NCBI RefSeq assembly: GCF_028826155.1
Contig: NZ_JAQGPN010000001.1
Location: forward strand, 248,001-312,000
Length of the DNA stretch: 64,000 nt
From: Mesorhizobium shangrilense
GTDB lineage: Bacteria > Pseudomonadota > Alphaproteobacteria > Rhizobiales > Rhizobiaceae
Direction: 5' to 3'
Below are positions 37,750 to 46,743 of this stretch, piece after piece. The position numbers and the translations under genes are program-made. The notes below the pieces were generated by a model, which was given only the letters and a program-made list of their open reading frames with translations, ran no database searches and had not been told where the DNA came from. Positions within the stretch are counted from its first letter, which is position 1; each line of letters begins with the position of its first letter.

Positions 37750-39027
37750 TCAGAACCCGTTCTTGGGGTAGCTGAACGGCGACACGCCAGCGAACTCGTC
37801 GGTCGGATAGACGAACTTCAGTTCGCCGCCCTGCCACTGCGTCATGACATGGGACTTCTCCTCCGGAAGCCCGACATCGTCCCACGAGAAGCGACCGAGC
37901 ACAGTACGGACGGGATCTTCCTTGGTGCGGGCGGTGAGCCACTTGCCCATCTTCGCATTGTCGGTGCTGCCGGCGCCGATGATCGCCTGCTCGATGCCCT
38001 GGCAGACCGCGAACGGAATGGCGCTGTCCTCGTCCGGCTCTACGCCGAACTCCGCCTCGAACGCCTTGACGAAGTCGGCATTGTTGAACGGCTTCCCGGC
38101 CAGCGAGCCTTCGAACGGAACATCCTTGTGCCAGGTCGTGTGGATCAGCACGCCGTCGGCCGCTTCCTTGCCAACGCCCTCGACGAACTCGTTCTGCGCG
38201 CCCTGGCTGAGATAGACCAGCTTTGGCGTTGCCCCGACGGTCTTGAGCGCCCGGGTGATCTGCACCGCCTCCTCCGCCGAGGCGGTCAGGCCGATGATCA
38301 TCTCCGCGCCGGAGCGCTTGATCGAATTGGCCATGTTGAGCCAGTCGTTGAAGCCCTCTTCCGGCCACTTCTCCTGCATGACGATCTTGATGCCGACATC
38401 CGCGAGATAGCCTGGCGCCAGATCGGCGATCTGCTTGTCGGTCGCCGGGTCGATCACCTTCTCACCGGCAAGCCCGGCCGCGATGGCGTTGGCGAAGAAG
38501 TCGTCGGCAGAGACGATCGCCACGGTCTTGGGCGCCTGGCCTTCCGCGATGAGCTGCTTGATGACCCCGACCACGTCCTTGCCGGTGTACTCGGCCGCGT
38601 TCACCTGGAAATAGAACAGGTTCTTGTAGCCCTGCTCATAGATGCGCAGCGCGCCGCCCGACGGGATGGCGTGCACCATGTTGTACTTCGACAGGATGCT
38701 GGCGACAGGGAACGTCAGACGGCTCGAGAACGTGCCGTAGACGGCGTCGACCTTGTCGACATTGATGAAGCGTTCGTACTGGTTGATCGCAGTCGCCGTA
38801 TCGGAGCGGTTGTCGCTGACGATGAGGTCGACCTGCCGGCCCAGGATGCCGCCAGCCTCGTTGATCAGCTTGATGCAGAGCTCGTAGCCGCGCTTGTGCT
38901 TCTCACCGCTGACCGAAAGACCACCGGTGATCGGCAGCGACGCGCCGATCCTCAGATTCTCGGCATGGGCCGTATTCGCCAGCAATGCCGCAGCGGCCGC
39001 TGTTGCCAGAAATTTTGCAAGCTTCAT
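37750..39027 (-). CDS. ABC transporter substrate-binding protein (LivK/HAAT family)
   Basis: A 425-aa periplasmic binding protein. The signal peptide (MKLAKFLATAAAAALLANTAHA) is followed by the type-1 binding fold (LRIGASLPITGGLSVSG, then VDAVYGTFSSRLT). ATG 39027 has a GGGAGGAG ribosome-binding sequence. It heads the minus-strand operon and diverges from the LacI-type regulator gene. Two operators lie in the 299-bp gap, one 187-198 bp and the other 244-255 bp upstream of it. Ligand unknown; the operon content points to an aromatic acid. Confidence 0.93.
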   Translation of the reverse strand: MKLAKFLATAAAAALLANTAHAENLRIGASLPITGGLSVSGEKHKRGYELCIKLINEAGGILGRQVDLIVSDNRSDTATAINQYERFINVDKVDAVYGTFSSRLTFPVASILSKYNMVHAIPSGGALRIYEQGYKNLFYFQVNAAEYTGKDVVGVIKQLIAEGQAPKTVAIVSADDFFANAIAAGLAGEKVIDPATDKQIADLAPGYLADVGIKIVMQEKWPEEGFNDWLNMANSIKRSGAEMIIGLTASAEEAVQITRALKTVGATPKLVYLSQGAQNEFVEGVGKEAADGVLIHTTWHKDVPFEGSLAGKPFNNADFVKAFEAEFGVEPDEDSAIPFAVCQGIEQAIIGAGSTDNAKMGKWLTARTKEDPVRTVLGRFSWDDVGLPEEKSHVMTQWQGGELKFVYPTDEFAGVSPFSYPKNGF

Positions 39028-39213
39028 GAATGCTCCTCCCTGAGCAGTCTTGCGTTTATAGCTTTCGAGATTGCACCAGACCGGAGCATGCGCGCTGTCG
39101 ACGCGCCATCCGACACCTCCCAGAAACTCCTCTCGCCTGGCCCGGGGCCCACCGGTCCGCCCTCCTCGGAGCGCCCCGATCATTCGGCACACGACATTGG
39201 TCTCGCAAATCGT

Positions 39214-39225
39214 GCAATCGATTGC
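39214..39225. promoter_or_regulatory. LacI-type operator 1
   Basis: The 12-bp perfect palindrome GCAATCGATTGC has the central CG and arms typical of LacI/GalR-family sites. Its centre is 57 bp from the second copy, so one tetramer or two dimers could bind the divergent promoter region. Confidence 0.8.
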
Positions 39226-39269
39226 GTAACTTTCCTAACACGCGCGCCAACAGGGGGTCAAGCAGTTTT

Positions 39270-39283
39270 CGCAATCGATTGCG
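39270..39283. promoter_or_regulatory. LacI-type operator 2
   Basis: A 14-bp perfect palindrome CGCAATCGATTGCG, a longer version of operator 1. It lies 43 bp before the regulator ATG, so it can also serve autoregulation. Confidence 0.8.
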
Positions 39284-39326
39284 CAACAATGACGTGATCT
39301 GATAGAGGAAGCGTATCGAGGGGCCG

Positions 39327-40355
39327 ATGCAGAAGAAGCGAATCACACTCAAGGACATCGCGACCGCGACGGGCGTACACGTGTCGACGGTTTCGCGCGC
39401 GCTCGACCCTGTCGAGCGCAAGACCATTACCGACGAGGTCGCCCAGCGAATCCAGGAAGCGGCCCAACGTCTCGGCTACCGCCCCAATCGCATCGCGGCG
39501 GGCTTGCGCACCAATCGGACGATGACGGTCGGCGTGATGATCCCCGACATCACCAACGTGATCTTCCCGCCCATCCTGCGGGGCATCGAAAGCGTGCTGG
39601 AGCCGCTGGGCTACGCCTCGATCATCGTCAATACCGACAGCGAACGGGACCGGGAAAGCCGACTGGTCGACGTGCTGCGCGACAGGGGCGTCGACGGCAT
39701 CATCCATAGCGCGGTGCTGCTCAGCGATCCGTCCATCGCCAGGGCTGCCAGTGAGGGGCTCCCGGTCGTGACGCTCAACCGCCGGGTCGAGAACTCGGGC
39801 ATCCCGTATGTCGTCAGCGACGAAGAGGCCGGCATCTGCAACATGCTGCGTCACCTGCGCGACCTCGGCCATCGCGACATCGCGCACCTGGCCGGTCCGC
39901 AGGATCTGTCGACCGGACAGCTTCGCCTCAATGCGTTCCGCAAGGCGGCGAAGGGGCTGTCCATCCCATACGACGCTGGCCTCGTCGTCACGGCGACGCG
40001 CTTCGACGAGAAGGAAGGGGCACGCTGCGTCAAGGACCTCCTGTCCGCGGCGCGTAAATTCACGGCCATCCTTTGCGCCAACGACCGCCTGGCGCTGGGA
40101 GCCATCGAGGCCTTGCGGGAACGCGGCATCGACTGCCCTCGCGAAATTTCCGTTACCGGCTTCAACGACATGCCGTTCCTCGAGCTGATCCGGCCCAAGC
40201 TGACTACCGTGCGCATCCAGCAGCACAGCGCGGGCCGCACGGCCGCAGAGATCCTGCTGCGCCTGATGAATCCCGTCGAAAACGATGCCATTCCCATGGA
40301 AACCATCCTGCCGGTCGAGATCATCGTCAGGGAGAGCACGGCACGCGTGAGCTGA
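39327..40355 (+). CDS. LacI family transcriptional regulator
   Basis: A 342-aa regulator with an N-terminal HTH (TLKDIATATGVHVSTVSRAL, residues 7-26), the hinge segment YRPNRIAAGLRTN and a periplasmic-binding-type sensing domain that ends in the LTTVRIQQHSAGRTAAEILL signature. It is transcribed away from the ABC importer operon, and the shared intergenic region has two matching palindromes, so it almost certainly represses that operon in response to the imported compound. Confidence 0.96.
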   Translation: MQKKRITLKDIATATGVHVSTVSRALDPVERKTITDEVAQRIQEAAQRLGYRPNRIAAGLRTNRTMTVGVMIPDITNVIFPPILRGIESVLEPLGYASIIVNTDSERDRESRLVDVLRDRGVDGIIHSAVLLSDPSIARAASEGLPVVTLNRRVENSGIPYVVSDEEAGICNMLRHLRDLGHRDIAHLAGPQDLSTGQLRLNAFRKAAKGLSIPYDAGLVVTATRFDEKEGARCVKDLLSAARKFTAILCANDRLALGAIEALRERGIDCPREISVTGFNDMPFLELIRPKLTTVRIQQHSAGRTAAEILLRLMNPVENDAIPMETILPVEIIVRESTARVS

Positions 40356-40439
40356 GGCCGGGTTTGGGTCCCGGGAAGCGGTTGCTCAGGGCGAGCAGCC
40401 GGCGCCCGGCCCCCGCGCCACGGCACAAGCAACAACGAC

Positions 40440-40474
40440 AAAAGGGCCGCCCGATCGAACGGGCGGCCCTTTGC
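40440..40474. terminator. Bidirectional rho-independent terminator
   Basis: An 11-bp perfect stem (AGGGCCGCCCG / CGGGCGGCCCT) with a 6-nt loop is flanked by A-rich sequence on the left and TTT on the right. It sits between the convergent LacI-type regulator gene and the TRAP permease gene and can stop both transcripts. Confidence 0.85.
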
Positions 40475-40520
40475 ATTCCCAGGCCATCTGCGGGAGGGGT
40501 GAGACCCACTCGCTGGGAGC

Positions 40521-42494
40521 TCAAACCAGGGCGAGGCTGATCCAGGGAAAAGCCATCAGGACGATGGTCACCAACAGCATCATGGCGGCGAAAGGCAGCG
40601 TGCCGGCGAAGACGTCGTTCAAGGTGGCCATGCCTGGCGGCAATGTGCCCTTGACCACATAGACCGAGAGCCCGAACGGCGGGGTCAGGAGCCCGATCTC
40701 GACGGCAACGGTGGTCACCACGCCGAACCAGATGAGATCGCCGCCAAGCAGCGTCACCACCGGCAGCATCAACGGCAGCAGGATCAGCATGATAGAGACC
40801 GAATCCAGGAACATGCCGAGCAGGATTACGATCAGCAGATAGATCGCGAGGAACCCGAAGAGGCCGAGCTGCGCCGCGACGATCCATTCCGCCATGCTCT
40901 GCGGGATGCTGGTGAGCGTCAGAAGGCGGCTGTACAGGTTGGCCGCCACGATGAGGATCAGGACCGATGCCGATATCTGCGCGGCCTCGACCAGGATGCG
41001 GCGGAACTTGTCCCAGTCGAGGGTCCGCTTGAGAAGGGCGATCGCCAGGCCGCCCGCCGCGCCAACCGCGCCGGACTCGGTCGGCGTGAAGAATCCGGTG
41101 TAGATGCCGCCCAGGACGACAGCGACCAGAATCAGGATCGGCAGCATCTTGGACGTGAAGTCGGCCATGCTGACCTCTTCGTCGAGACCGGACGGCTTGG
41201 ATTCATGGGCGATCCCCGACGAGAAGACGAAACCCGGCGCGTAGCGGGCCATCCCCACGATCATCACCGCGAAGGCGACCGACAGCAGGAGGCCGGGAAG
41301 GACGGCCGCCATGAACAGCTTGCCCACCGAGACCTCGGCGATGAGGCCGTAGACGATGAGCAGCAGGCTGGGCGGGATGAGCATGCCGAGCACGGAGCTG
41401 CCGGCGACGACGCCCACCGAGAAGCGGGTGGAATAGCCGTGCTGCATCATCTGGGGCGTGGCGACGCGCGTGAACACGGCGGCCGAGGCGATGGAACTGC
41501 CGGTGATGGCGGCGAAGACGGCGTTGGCGAAGACCGTCGCCACGCCAAGGCCGCCCTTCAGGCGCCTCGCCAGGCGGGCAGCGATCGCGAACGCGTCGCG
41601 GCCGACATTGGCGACGTCGACAAACAGGCCCATCAGGATGAAGAGGGGGATGACGCCGAAGCTGTAGGAGTTGATGGAGCCCGACGCGGCAAGGACGAGC
41701 GAACGGGCGGCGATGTCAGGGTTGCCGCGCACCGCCCAGATGCCGAGGAAGGACAGGATGATCAATCCGGTCGCGATGTGGACCCCGACGAGAACGAGCA
41801 GAAGCATGCCGGCAATGGCTGCAAAGCCGATCTCGACCGGTGTGAGGTCGGCCTCGATCACCAGGAAGCCGCCTCCGACCAGAACGGCCAGGAAGGCGGC
41901 GACGCCCAGCAGGCTGCCTGGCTGAAGCTCCAGTCCGCGTGCACGCCAAAGGCGGACGAGCGCGGCGACGGTCATCAACGAGAACTGAAGCGCCGCGGCA
42001 CAGGCGCCGACGAGGATCACAGCCAGGAACGGCCATACCGGCGCGGTGAACACGCCGGCCGTGCCGAAATACTCAGCCGTGTTCCACGCGCCGGCGAGCT
42101 TGGGCCACATGCCCCTCGCTATCTCGTAGAAGACCCATGCGCCGGCGAGGTTGAAGAGACCGTCAAGGACCATGCCGGCGTGCGGGTAGCGGACGGTCAC
42201 CGGGTCGAAGATGAAGTCTGCGCGCAGGAACCGTCCCGAGCGGATGGTGCTCGCCACCGCCAGGAACACGTAGCTGGGCACCGAATAGGCAACGATCTCG
42301 GGGACGCCCTGGAGCGGCATGTTGAAGACCGAGCGCATCAATATGTCGGCGCAGACCACGCCCATGATGACGAATATCCAGACGGAGCTTCCGGCTGCCA
42401 GCACGCTCGAGCTGAATTCAAGGAATCGGTCTACGTGGCGCAATATCGGCAGGCTGCCGGCCACCGGCCCGTCTGCACTCTTGGAGTGGGTCAC
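40521..42494 (-). CDS. Fused TRAP transporter permease (DctQ-DctM)
   Basis: A 657-aa inner-membrane protein. The first 190 residues form the four-helix small DctQ subunit (with CADILMRSVFN) and the rest the DctM large subunit with many helices (SYSFGVIPLFILMGLFVDVANVGRDAF, then GSSIASAAVF). TRAP transporters use the sodium or proton gradient to import organic acids. The fusion is natural in some TRAP families. It lies 85 bp after the DctP gene on the same strand. Confidence 0.95.
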   Translation of the reverse strand: MTHSKSADGPVAGSLPILRHVDRFLEFSSSVLAAGSSVWIFVIMGVVCADILMRSVFNMPLQGVPEIVAYSVPSYVFLAVASTIRSGRFLRADFIFDPVTVRYPHAGMVLDGLFNLAGAWVFYEIARGMWPKLAGAWNTAEYFGTAGVFTAPVWPFLAVILVGACAAALQFSLMTVAALVRLWRARGLELQPGSLLGVAAFLAVLVGGGFLVIEADLTPVEIGFAAIAGMLLLVLVGVHIATGLIILSFLGIWAVRGNPDIAARSLVLAASGSINSYSFGVIPLFILMGLFVDVANVGRDAFAIAARLARRLKGGLGVATVFANAVFAAITGSSIASAAVFTRVATPQMMQHGYSTRFSVGVVAGSSVLGMLIPPSLLLIVYGLIAEVSVGKLFMAAVLPGLLLSVAFAVMIVGMARYAPGFVFSSGIAHESKPSGLDEEVSMADFTSKMLPILILVAVVLGGIYTGFFTPTESGAVGAAGGLAIALLKRTLDWDKFRRILVEAAQISASVLILIVAANLYSRLLTLTSIPQSMAEWIVAAQLGLFGFLAIYLLIVILLGMFLDSVSIMLILLPLMLPVVTLLGGDLIWFGVVTTVAVEIGLLTPPFGLSVYVVKGTLPPGMATLNDVFAGTLPFAAMMLLVTIVLMAFPWISLALV

Positions 42495-42579
42495 GATCTC
42501 TAGGCTCCGGGGAGAATGGGACAGGCGCGACGGGCCGGGGCGTCACCGCCCCGGCCCCAAAAACGCGCAGACGTGTGGC

Positions 42580-43647
42580 TCAGAGTTCCTGATCCCAGTT
42601 GCGCAGCGGCTTCGCGCCGCGCTCGCGCATCTCGTTCATGAAACGCGTGAGTATCTCGCGTGCCGGCAGACCAGCCTTCTCGGACGCTTCCACCCAGGTC
42701 TTCGACAGCGCCGCGAGGCTGTTCACCCACTGCTGGCGGTCGGCGGCCGGGAGTTCAGTGATGGTGCCGCCTTCCTTGGCCATGCGCGCCAGCGACTCGT
42801 CATACCTGGCGACCACCTGCTCCGAGTGGACCGTACTGTACTCGCGGCCGAGTTCGCTAAGAACGGTGCGGACGTCCTCGGGAAGAGCATTCCAGCTGTC
42901 GCGATTCACGGCCAGACCACCGACTGTGGTCACGCCGATGTCGACGAGCGTGATGTGCGGGGCCACCTCGTGCAGCTTGAGCGAGGCGGCTCCGGTCGGC
43001 ATGATGATCGCGCCGTCTGCGACGCCCGTCTGGATCTGCTGGTAGAAGCTCGGCAGGCCGCCGGCGACCGGCACCGCGCCCGTACCCTCCAGCCACGGCG
43101 CCATCGACGAGTTGCCGACGATCTTCTTGCCGTTGAGATCCGCCAGGCTGTTGACGGGGAAGCTGGTGAAGATGTGGTAGGTGTCGTTGACGCTCGCCCC
43201 GAGAAAGACGAGGCTGTGCCTCTCCCATTCTGCCTTCATCTCGGGGATGGTGTCGTTGAGCTCATTCAGGACATCGACCGCGATACGCGGGTCGCTGGTC
43301 ACGAATGGCGTCGCGAAAGTGATGTTCTGCAGGGGCATCTTGGCCGGCTCCCACAGGGCGCCGACCCAACCCACGTCGGCCAACCCGTCCTCGATCGCCT
43401 CCAGCGTATCGTTGAAGTCGTAGAGCGCGCCGCCGAATGCCTCGGTCCATTCGATGCGGTAGTCGGAACCGCGCTCCTCGAGGCGCTTGTTCGCGTTGTC
43501 CACGACATGGGTCTTCAGGGCGCCAACCCAGGCGACCGACGTCGGATGGCTCGACGCCACCGTCAGCCGCACCGTTTCGACGGCCTGCGCGGACGCGACG
43601 TACATGCCGACCGCCAGACCCAAAGAGTATTTCCAGAAATTCCTCAT
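42580..43647 (-). CDS. TRAP transporter substrate-binding protein (DctP)
   Basis: A 355-aa periplasmic binding protein of the DctP family with an N-terminal signal peptide (MRNFWKYSLGLAVGMYVASAQA). It has the DctP scaffold (SSHPTSVAWVGALKTHVV, then FYQQIQTGVADGAIIMPTGA). It delivers an organic acid to the fused permease. It is followed by the permease gene and preceded by the RidA gene 58 bp upstream, all on the same strand. Confidence 0.93.
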   Translation of the reverse strand: MRNFWKYSLGLAVGMYVASAQAVETVRLTVASSHPTSVAWVGALKTHVVDNANKRLEERGSDYRIEWTEAFGGALYDFNDTLEAIEDGLADVGWVGALWEPAKMPLQNITFATPFVTSDPRIAVDVLNELNDTIPEMKAEWERHSLVFLGASVNDTYHIFTSFPVNSLADLNGKKIVGNSSMAPWLEGTGAVPVAGGLPSFYQQIQTGVADGAIIMPTGAASLKLHEVAPHITLVDIGVTTVGGLAVNRDSWNALPEDVRTVLSELGREYSTVHSEQVVARYDESLARMAKEGGTITELPAADRQQWVNSLAALSKTWVEASEKAGLPAREILTRFMNEMRERGAKPLRNWDQEL

Positions 43648-43705
43648 AGCCCCTCCCGACTGTCAAAGTCTCAAATGATTGGTTCAGTAGCCTGGCCTAG
43701 CCGCC

Positions 43706-44167
43706 TCACTTCTTCGGAAAGACGGCCAGAACCTCGATCTCGATGCGCGCACCCGGCGTAGACAGCGAGTTGACGCAGATCGTCGTGCTCGCGGGCGACC
43801 AGTCGCCGAGGAACTCCTTGAGCGTCGCGCTCAGAATCTCGATTTCCCGCATATCGGTGAGGAACTTCGTGATCTTCACGACGTCGGTCCACGTCAGCCC
43901 CTCGTGCTCGAGGATGCCCTGGATGGTGCGCATCGCACGGCGCGCCTGCTCGCGGATATCGTTGGGATGGTCGTGCTCGCTCCAGTCGTGCGGATGCTTG
44001 TGATAGAGCGGCGACGGGGTTGCGCCAGACACGAACAGCAGATCGCCCGGCGACTCGACGCGGATGGCCGGCGCATAAGGCATGTCCTTGACGCGCTCCG
44101 GCTGCGTGTGGATCTCGCCGATGTTGGGGTTGGTCGGCGAGGTCCTGTATGGAACTGTCCTGCTCAC
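43706..44167 (-). CDS. RidA family protein
   Basis: A 153-aa protein with the YjgF/RidA fold (LLFVSGATPSPL near residue 42, IREQARRAMRTIQGILEHEGLTWTDVVKITKFLTDM, ending in EIEVLAVFP). RidA enzymes hydrolyse reactive enamine/imine intermediates; related members deaminate or act on ring-cleavage products. The terminal Arg (R141-equivalent) appears in GARIEIEV. It starts the TRAP operon. Candidate AraC-type site B lies 170-191 bp upstream. Confidence 0.93.
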   Translation of the reverse strand: MSRTVPYRTSPTNPNIGEIHTQPERVKDMPYAPAIRVESPGDLLFVSGATPSPLYHKHPHDWSEHDHPNDIREQARRAMRTIQGILEHEGLTWTDVVKITKFLTDMREIEILSATLKEFLGDWSPASTTICVNSLSTPGARIEIEVLAVFPKK

Positions 44168-44336
44168 TTGGTATTCATCCTCTGCTTTGGGAAGTGTTGC
44201 GCTGTGTCGTGCGTAGGGACACCGGGCGCGCGTCGAGAGTCAGCTGGTCCCGGGCAGCGCTTCGCCCGTAATAACTGATTGAACGGTAGTGGGAATTTGC
44301 CAAAACGCGAGTGCAAAAACAGGGCGAATCCGCGCC

Positions 44337-44376
44337 TTGTAGTGGACAATCGTCCAGTTCCTCAAAAGGACGCGTG
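44337..44376. promoter_or_regulatory. Candidate AraC-type binding site B
   Basis: The plus strand CTTGTAGTGGACAATCGTCC and its flank match the segment at 27682-27701 in 19 of 22 positions. It has an inner palindrome (TGGAC / GTCCA, 4 nt apart). It faces the RidA/TRAP genes with the same orientation as site A faces the acyl-CoA dehydrogenase operon. The second direct element seen at site A is only partly present here. Confidence 0.45.
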
Positions 44377-44510
44377 AACCGGCCGCGCGGGCCGGCATTC
44401 GCGCCGGGATTCGATTCGTCCGGCAACGCAGAACCCTGCACATGACGGCTTCGCCGCGTCCGTACTTGACGGCGGCGGCTCTCCGCTGAAACATCGCACA
44501 ATCGGACTGC

Positions 44511-44530
44511 CTGACCGCCGCGGCGGTCAG
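44511..44530. promoter_or_regulatory. Perfect 20-bp palindrome upstream of the lactonase operon
   Basis: CTGACCGCCGCGGCGGTCAG reads the same on both strands and lies 36 bp before the lactonase ATG, at the expected promoter/operator position. It could be an operator for a dimeric regulator or a hairpin in the 5' leader. Confidence 0.55.
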
Positions 44531-44566
44531 CGGTGCACTGTTCGGCCAGGTTGTCGGGAGGGGCAC

Positions 44567-45469
44567 ATGGCGGAAGACGCAGGCCCGGAAATCGTCGCCA
44601 ACGGCCTCGGATGGCCAGAAGGGCCGACCGTGCTGCCGGACGGGCGGGTGGTGCTGGTCGAGAGCTACCGCAGCCAGCTCACCGCGATCGACCGGAAAGG
44701 CAGGGCGACACGGTTCGCCTATGTGGCCGGCGCGCCAAATTCCTGCGTGCTCGGTTCCGACGGCGCACTCTATGTGTGCCAGAACGGCGGCACCACGGGG
44801 CCATGGCGCGCCGCCGAGATGACGACGCCGTCGATCCAGCGCGTCGTCGAAGGCGGCAAGGCCGAGATCATCCTGACCGAGGTGGATGGCATCCGGCTGA
44901 ACGGCCCGAACGATCTCGTCTTCGCGGGCGACGGGCGCCTCGTCTTCACCGATCCGGGAACCTACAACCCCAAGCAGCCGGATCCGAGCTACATCTTCGC
45001 GGTGCGCCCGGACGGCAGCGCCAGCGTCGCCGTGCATTTCGAGAGGCCGACATTTCCCAACGGTCTCGCAGTCGAGGCGGATGGGTCGATCGTGTGGGCG
45101 GAGTCCTACACGGGGCATGTCGGCCGCCAGCGCCCCGACGGCAGGCGGGAGGACCTCGGCCGGCTGCCCGGCGAAAACCCGGTCCCCGACGGCATGAAGA
45201 TCGGCGCCGACGGCCGCCTCTACGTGACCGACATCTTCGCCAGCGGCATCCACGTGCTGCGCCCCGACGGCACGCCGGACGCCTTCATCGCGTGCCCCAA
45301 GTCCACCACCAACTGCGCCTTCGACGGCGAGACGCTGTGGATCACCGCCGCCGGGGTGCTCGCCACGGGCAGCGACCCGTCCTTCGGCGGCACGCTGAGC
45401 AGGATCAGCCTGCCGGGCGGCGGGACGCCGACCCACTACGGCCGCATCGCCGGCGGGTACCGGCCATGA
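44567..45469 (+). CDS. SMP-30/gluconolactonase family protein
   Basis: A 300-aa six-bladed beta-propeller lactonase. The metal-site residues are visible: Glu in GLGWPEGP (about residue 18), Asn in NGPNDL (about residue 112) and Asp in VPDGMKIGADG (about residue 208), as in senescence marker protein 30/gluconolactonase. It opens a sugar-acid or hydroxyacid lactone, probably in the cytoplasm (no signal peptide). It is followed by an FMN 2-hydroxyacid dehydrogenase gene with an ATGA overlap. Confidence 0.93.
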   Translation: MAEDAGPEIVANGLGWPEGPTVLPDGRVVLVESYRSQLTAIDRKGRATRFAYVAGAPNSCVLGSDGALYVCQNGGTTGPWRAAEMTTPSIQRVVEGGKAEIILTEVDGIRLNGPNDLVFAGDGRLVFTDPGTYNPKQPDPSYIFAVRPDGSASVAVHFERPTFPNGLAVEADGSIVWAESYTGHVGRQRPDGRREDLGRLPGENPVPDGMKIGADGRLYVTDIFASGIHVLRPDGTPDAFIACPKSTTNCAFDGETLWITAAGVLATGSDPSFGGTLSRISLPGGGTPTHYGRIAGGYRP

Positions 45470-46743
45470 GCGGAGCCGGCGGCCAGGCGGGCAAGGCCGC
45501 GCCCGCCGCGCTCCAGCGCATCTACAGCGTCGCGGCGATGCGCACTGCTGCGCGGCGCATCCTGCCGCTTCCCGTCTTCGATTTCGCCGACGGCGGCGCG
45601 GAGGACGAGCGGACGCTGCGCCGCAACGAGGCGGCCTTCGACGACGTCGCGCTGCTGCCGCGCCCGCTGAACGGCGCGGCAATCCGCGACCTGTCGGTGA
45701 CGCTGTTCGGCGCCAGATTGTCGATGCCGCTCGGCATCGGGCCGACCGGGCTGTCCGGCCTGTTCTGGCCCGGCGGCGAATGCGCGTCAGCGCGAGCAGC
45801 GAGTGCGGCAGGCGTCCCCTACATCGCCAGCCACGCTTCGGTCTGCGCGCTGGAGGACATCGCGGCCACCGGGGCCGCGCCGCGCTGGATGCAGGTGTTC
45901 GTCTACACCGACCGCGGCTTCACCCGGGAGATGATCGACCGTGCGGCGACAGCCGGCTATGGCGCGCTCGTGCTGACCGTCGACAACCAGCTCCTCGGCA
46001 ACCGGGAGCGCGACATCCGCAACGGTTTTACCATTCCGCCGCGCTTCGGCGTTGCCGGCACTCTGGCCGCCGCCACCAAGGCTGCCTGGCTGATGCGGAT
46101 GCGCCCCTCCCTGCCGACCATCACCTTCGGCAACTACCTGAAGCCCGGCGAGGACGCCCGGCTCGCGGCGATCGCCAGCCGGATGGCGGGACTGCTCGAT
46201 CCCAGCCTGTCATGGAAGGAGGTCGACTGGATCCGCTCGTTCTGGAAGGGACCGCTGCTGCTGAAAGGCATCCTGCATCCGGTCGAAGCGGCGGAGGCCG
46301 TGGCGCATGGCGTCGACGGCATCATCGTGTCGAACCATGGCGGCAGGCAGCTCGACGGGGCCGCGGCTTCGCTCGACGCGCTGCCGGCGGTGGCAGCGGC
46401 CGTGGACCGGCGGATCCCCGTGCTGGTGGACGGCGGGATACGCCGAGGCGCCGACGTGGTGAAGGCGCTGGCGCTCGGCGCCTACTTCTGCCTGATCGGC
46501 AGGCCGCAACTCTGGGGACTGGCCGTTGCCGGCGAGGCGGGAGTGCGCCACGTACTGGAGCTCTACCGCACGGAGATCGACCGGGTCATGGGCCTGATGG
46601 GGGCGCGCACCGTCAGCGAACTCGGGCCGGACTGTCTCATGCGCCGGAACGGCGCCTCGCCCCTCGGCGCACGGCCACCGGCCGTCAAAGCCAAAGCAGC
46701 GAGGGCCCCTGCCCGCAACCAACAGGACGAGCGCAAGCGATGA
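45466..46743 (+). CDS. FMN-dependent alpha-hydroxy acid dehydrogenase (lactate/mandelate/glycolate type)
   Basis: A 425-aa TIM-barrel flavoenzyme that oxidises a 2-hydroxy acid to a 2-oxo acid. It shows the N-terminal AARRILPLPVFDFADGGAEDE segment, PLGIGPTG, the active-site histidine region SNHGGRQLDG (His291) and the FMN phosphate motif DGGIRRGADVVKALALGA. The Ala/Lys-rich C-terminus (about 400-425) is unusual. It overlaps the lactonase stop and, with ATGA, the next gene. The longer frame upstream is a shadow. Confidence 0.93.
   Translation: MSGAGGQAGKAAPAALQRIYSVAAMRTAARRILPLPVFDFADGGAEDERTLRRNEAAFDDVALLPRPLNGAAIRDLSVTLFGARLSMPLGIGPTGLSGLFWPGGECASARAASAAGVPYIASHASVCALEDIAATGAAPRWMQVFVYTDRGFTREMIDRAATAGYGALVLTVDNQLLGNRERDIRNGFTIPPRFGVAGTLAAATKAAWLMRMRPSLPTITFGNYLKPGEDARLAAIASRMAGLLDPSLSWKEVDWIRSFWKGPLLLKGILHPVEAAEAVAHGVDGIIVSNHGGRQLDGAAASLDALPAVAAAVDRRIPVLVDGGIRRGADVVKALALGAYFCLIGRPQLWGLAVAGEAGVRHVLELYRTEIDRVMGLMGARTVSELGPDCLMRRNGASPLGARPPAVKAKAARAPARNQQDERKR

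Larger units (their letters stand above)
44168..44566. other. Divergent regulatory region between RidA/TRAP and the lactonase operon
   Basis: This 399-bp gap holds no supported gene. It contains candidate AraC-type site B (44337-44356) and a perfect 20-bp palindrome (44511-44530) close to the lactonase start. The remainder is ordinary GC-rich sequence. Confidence 0.6.
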
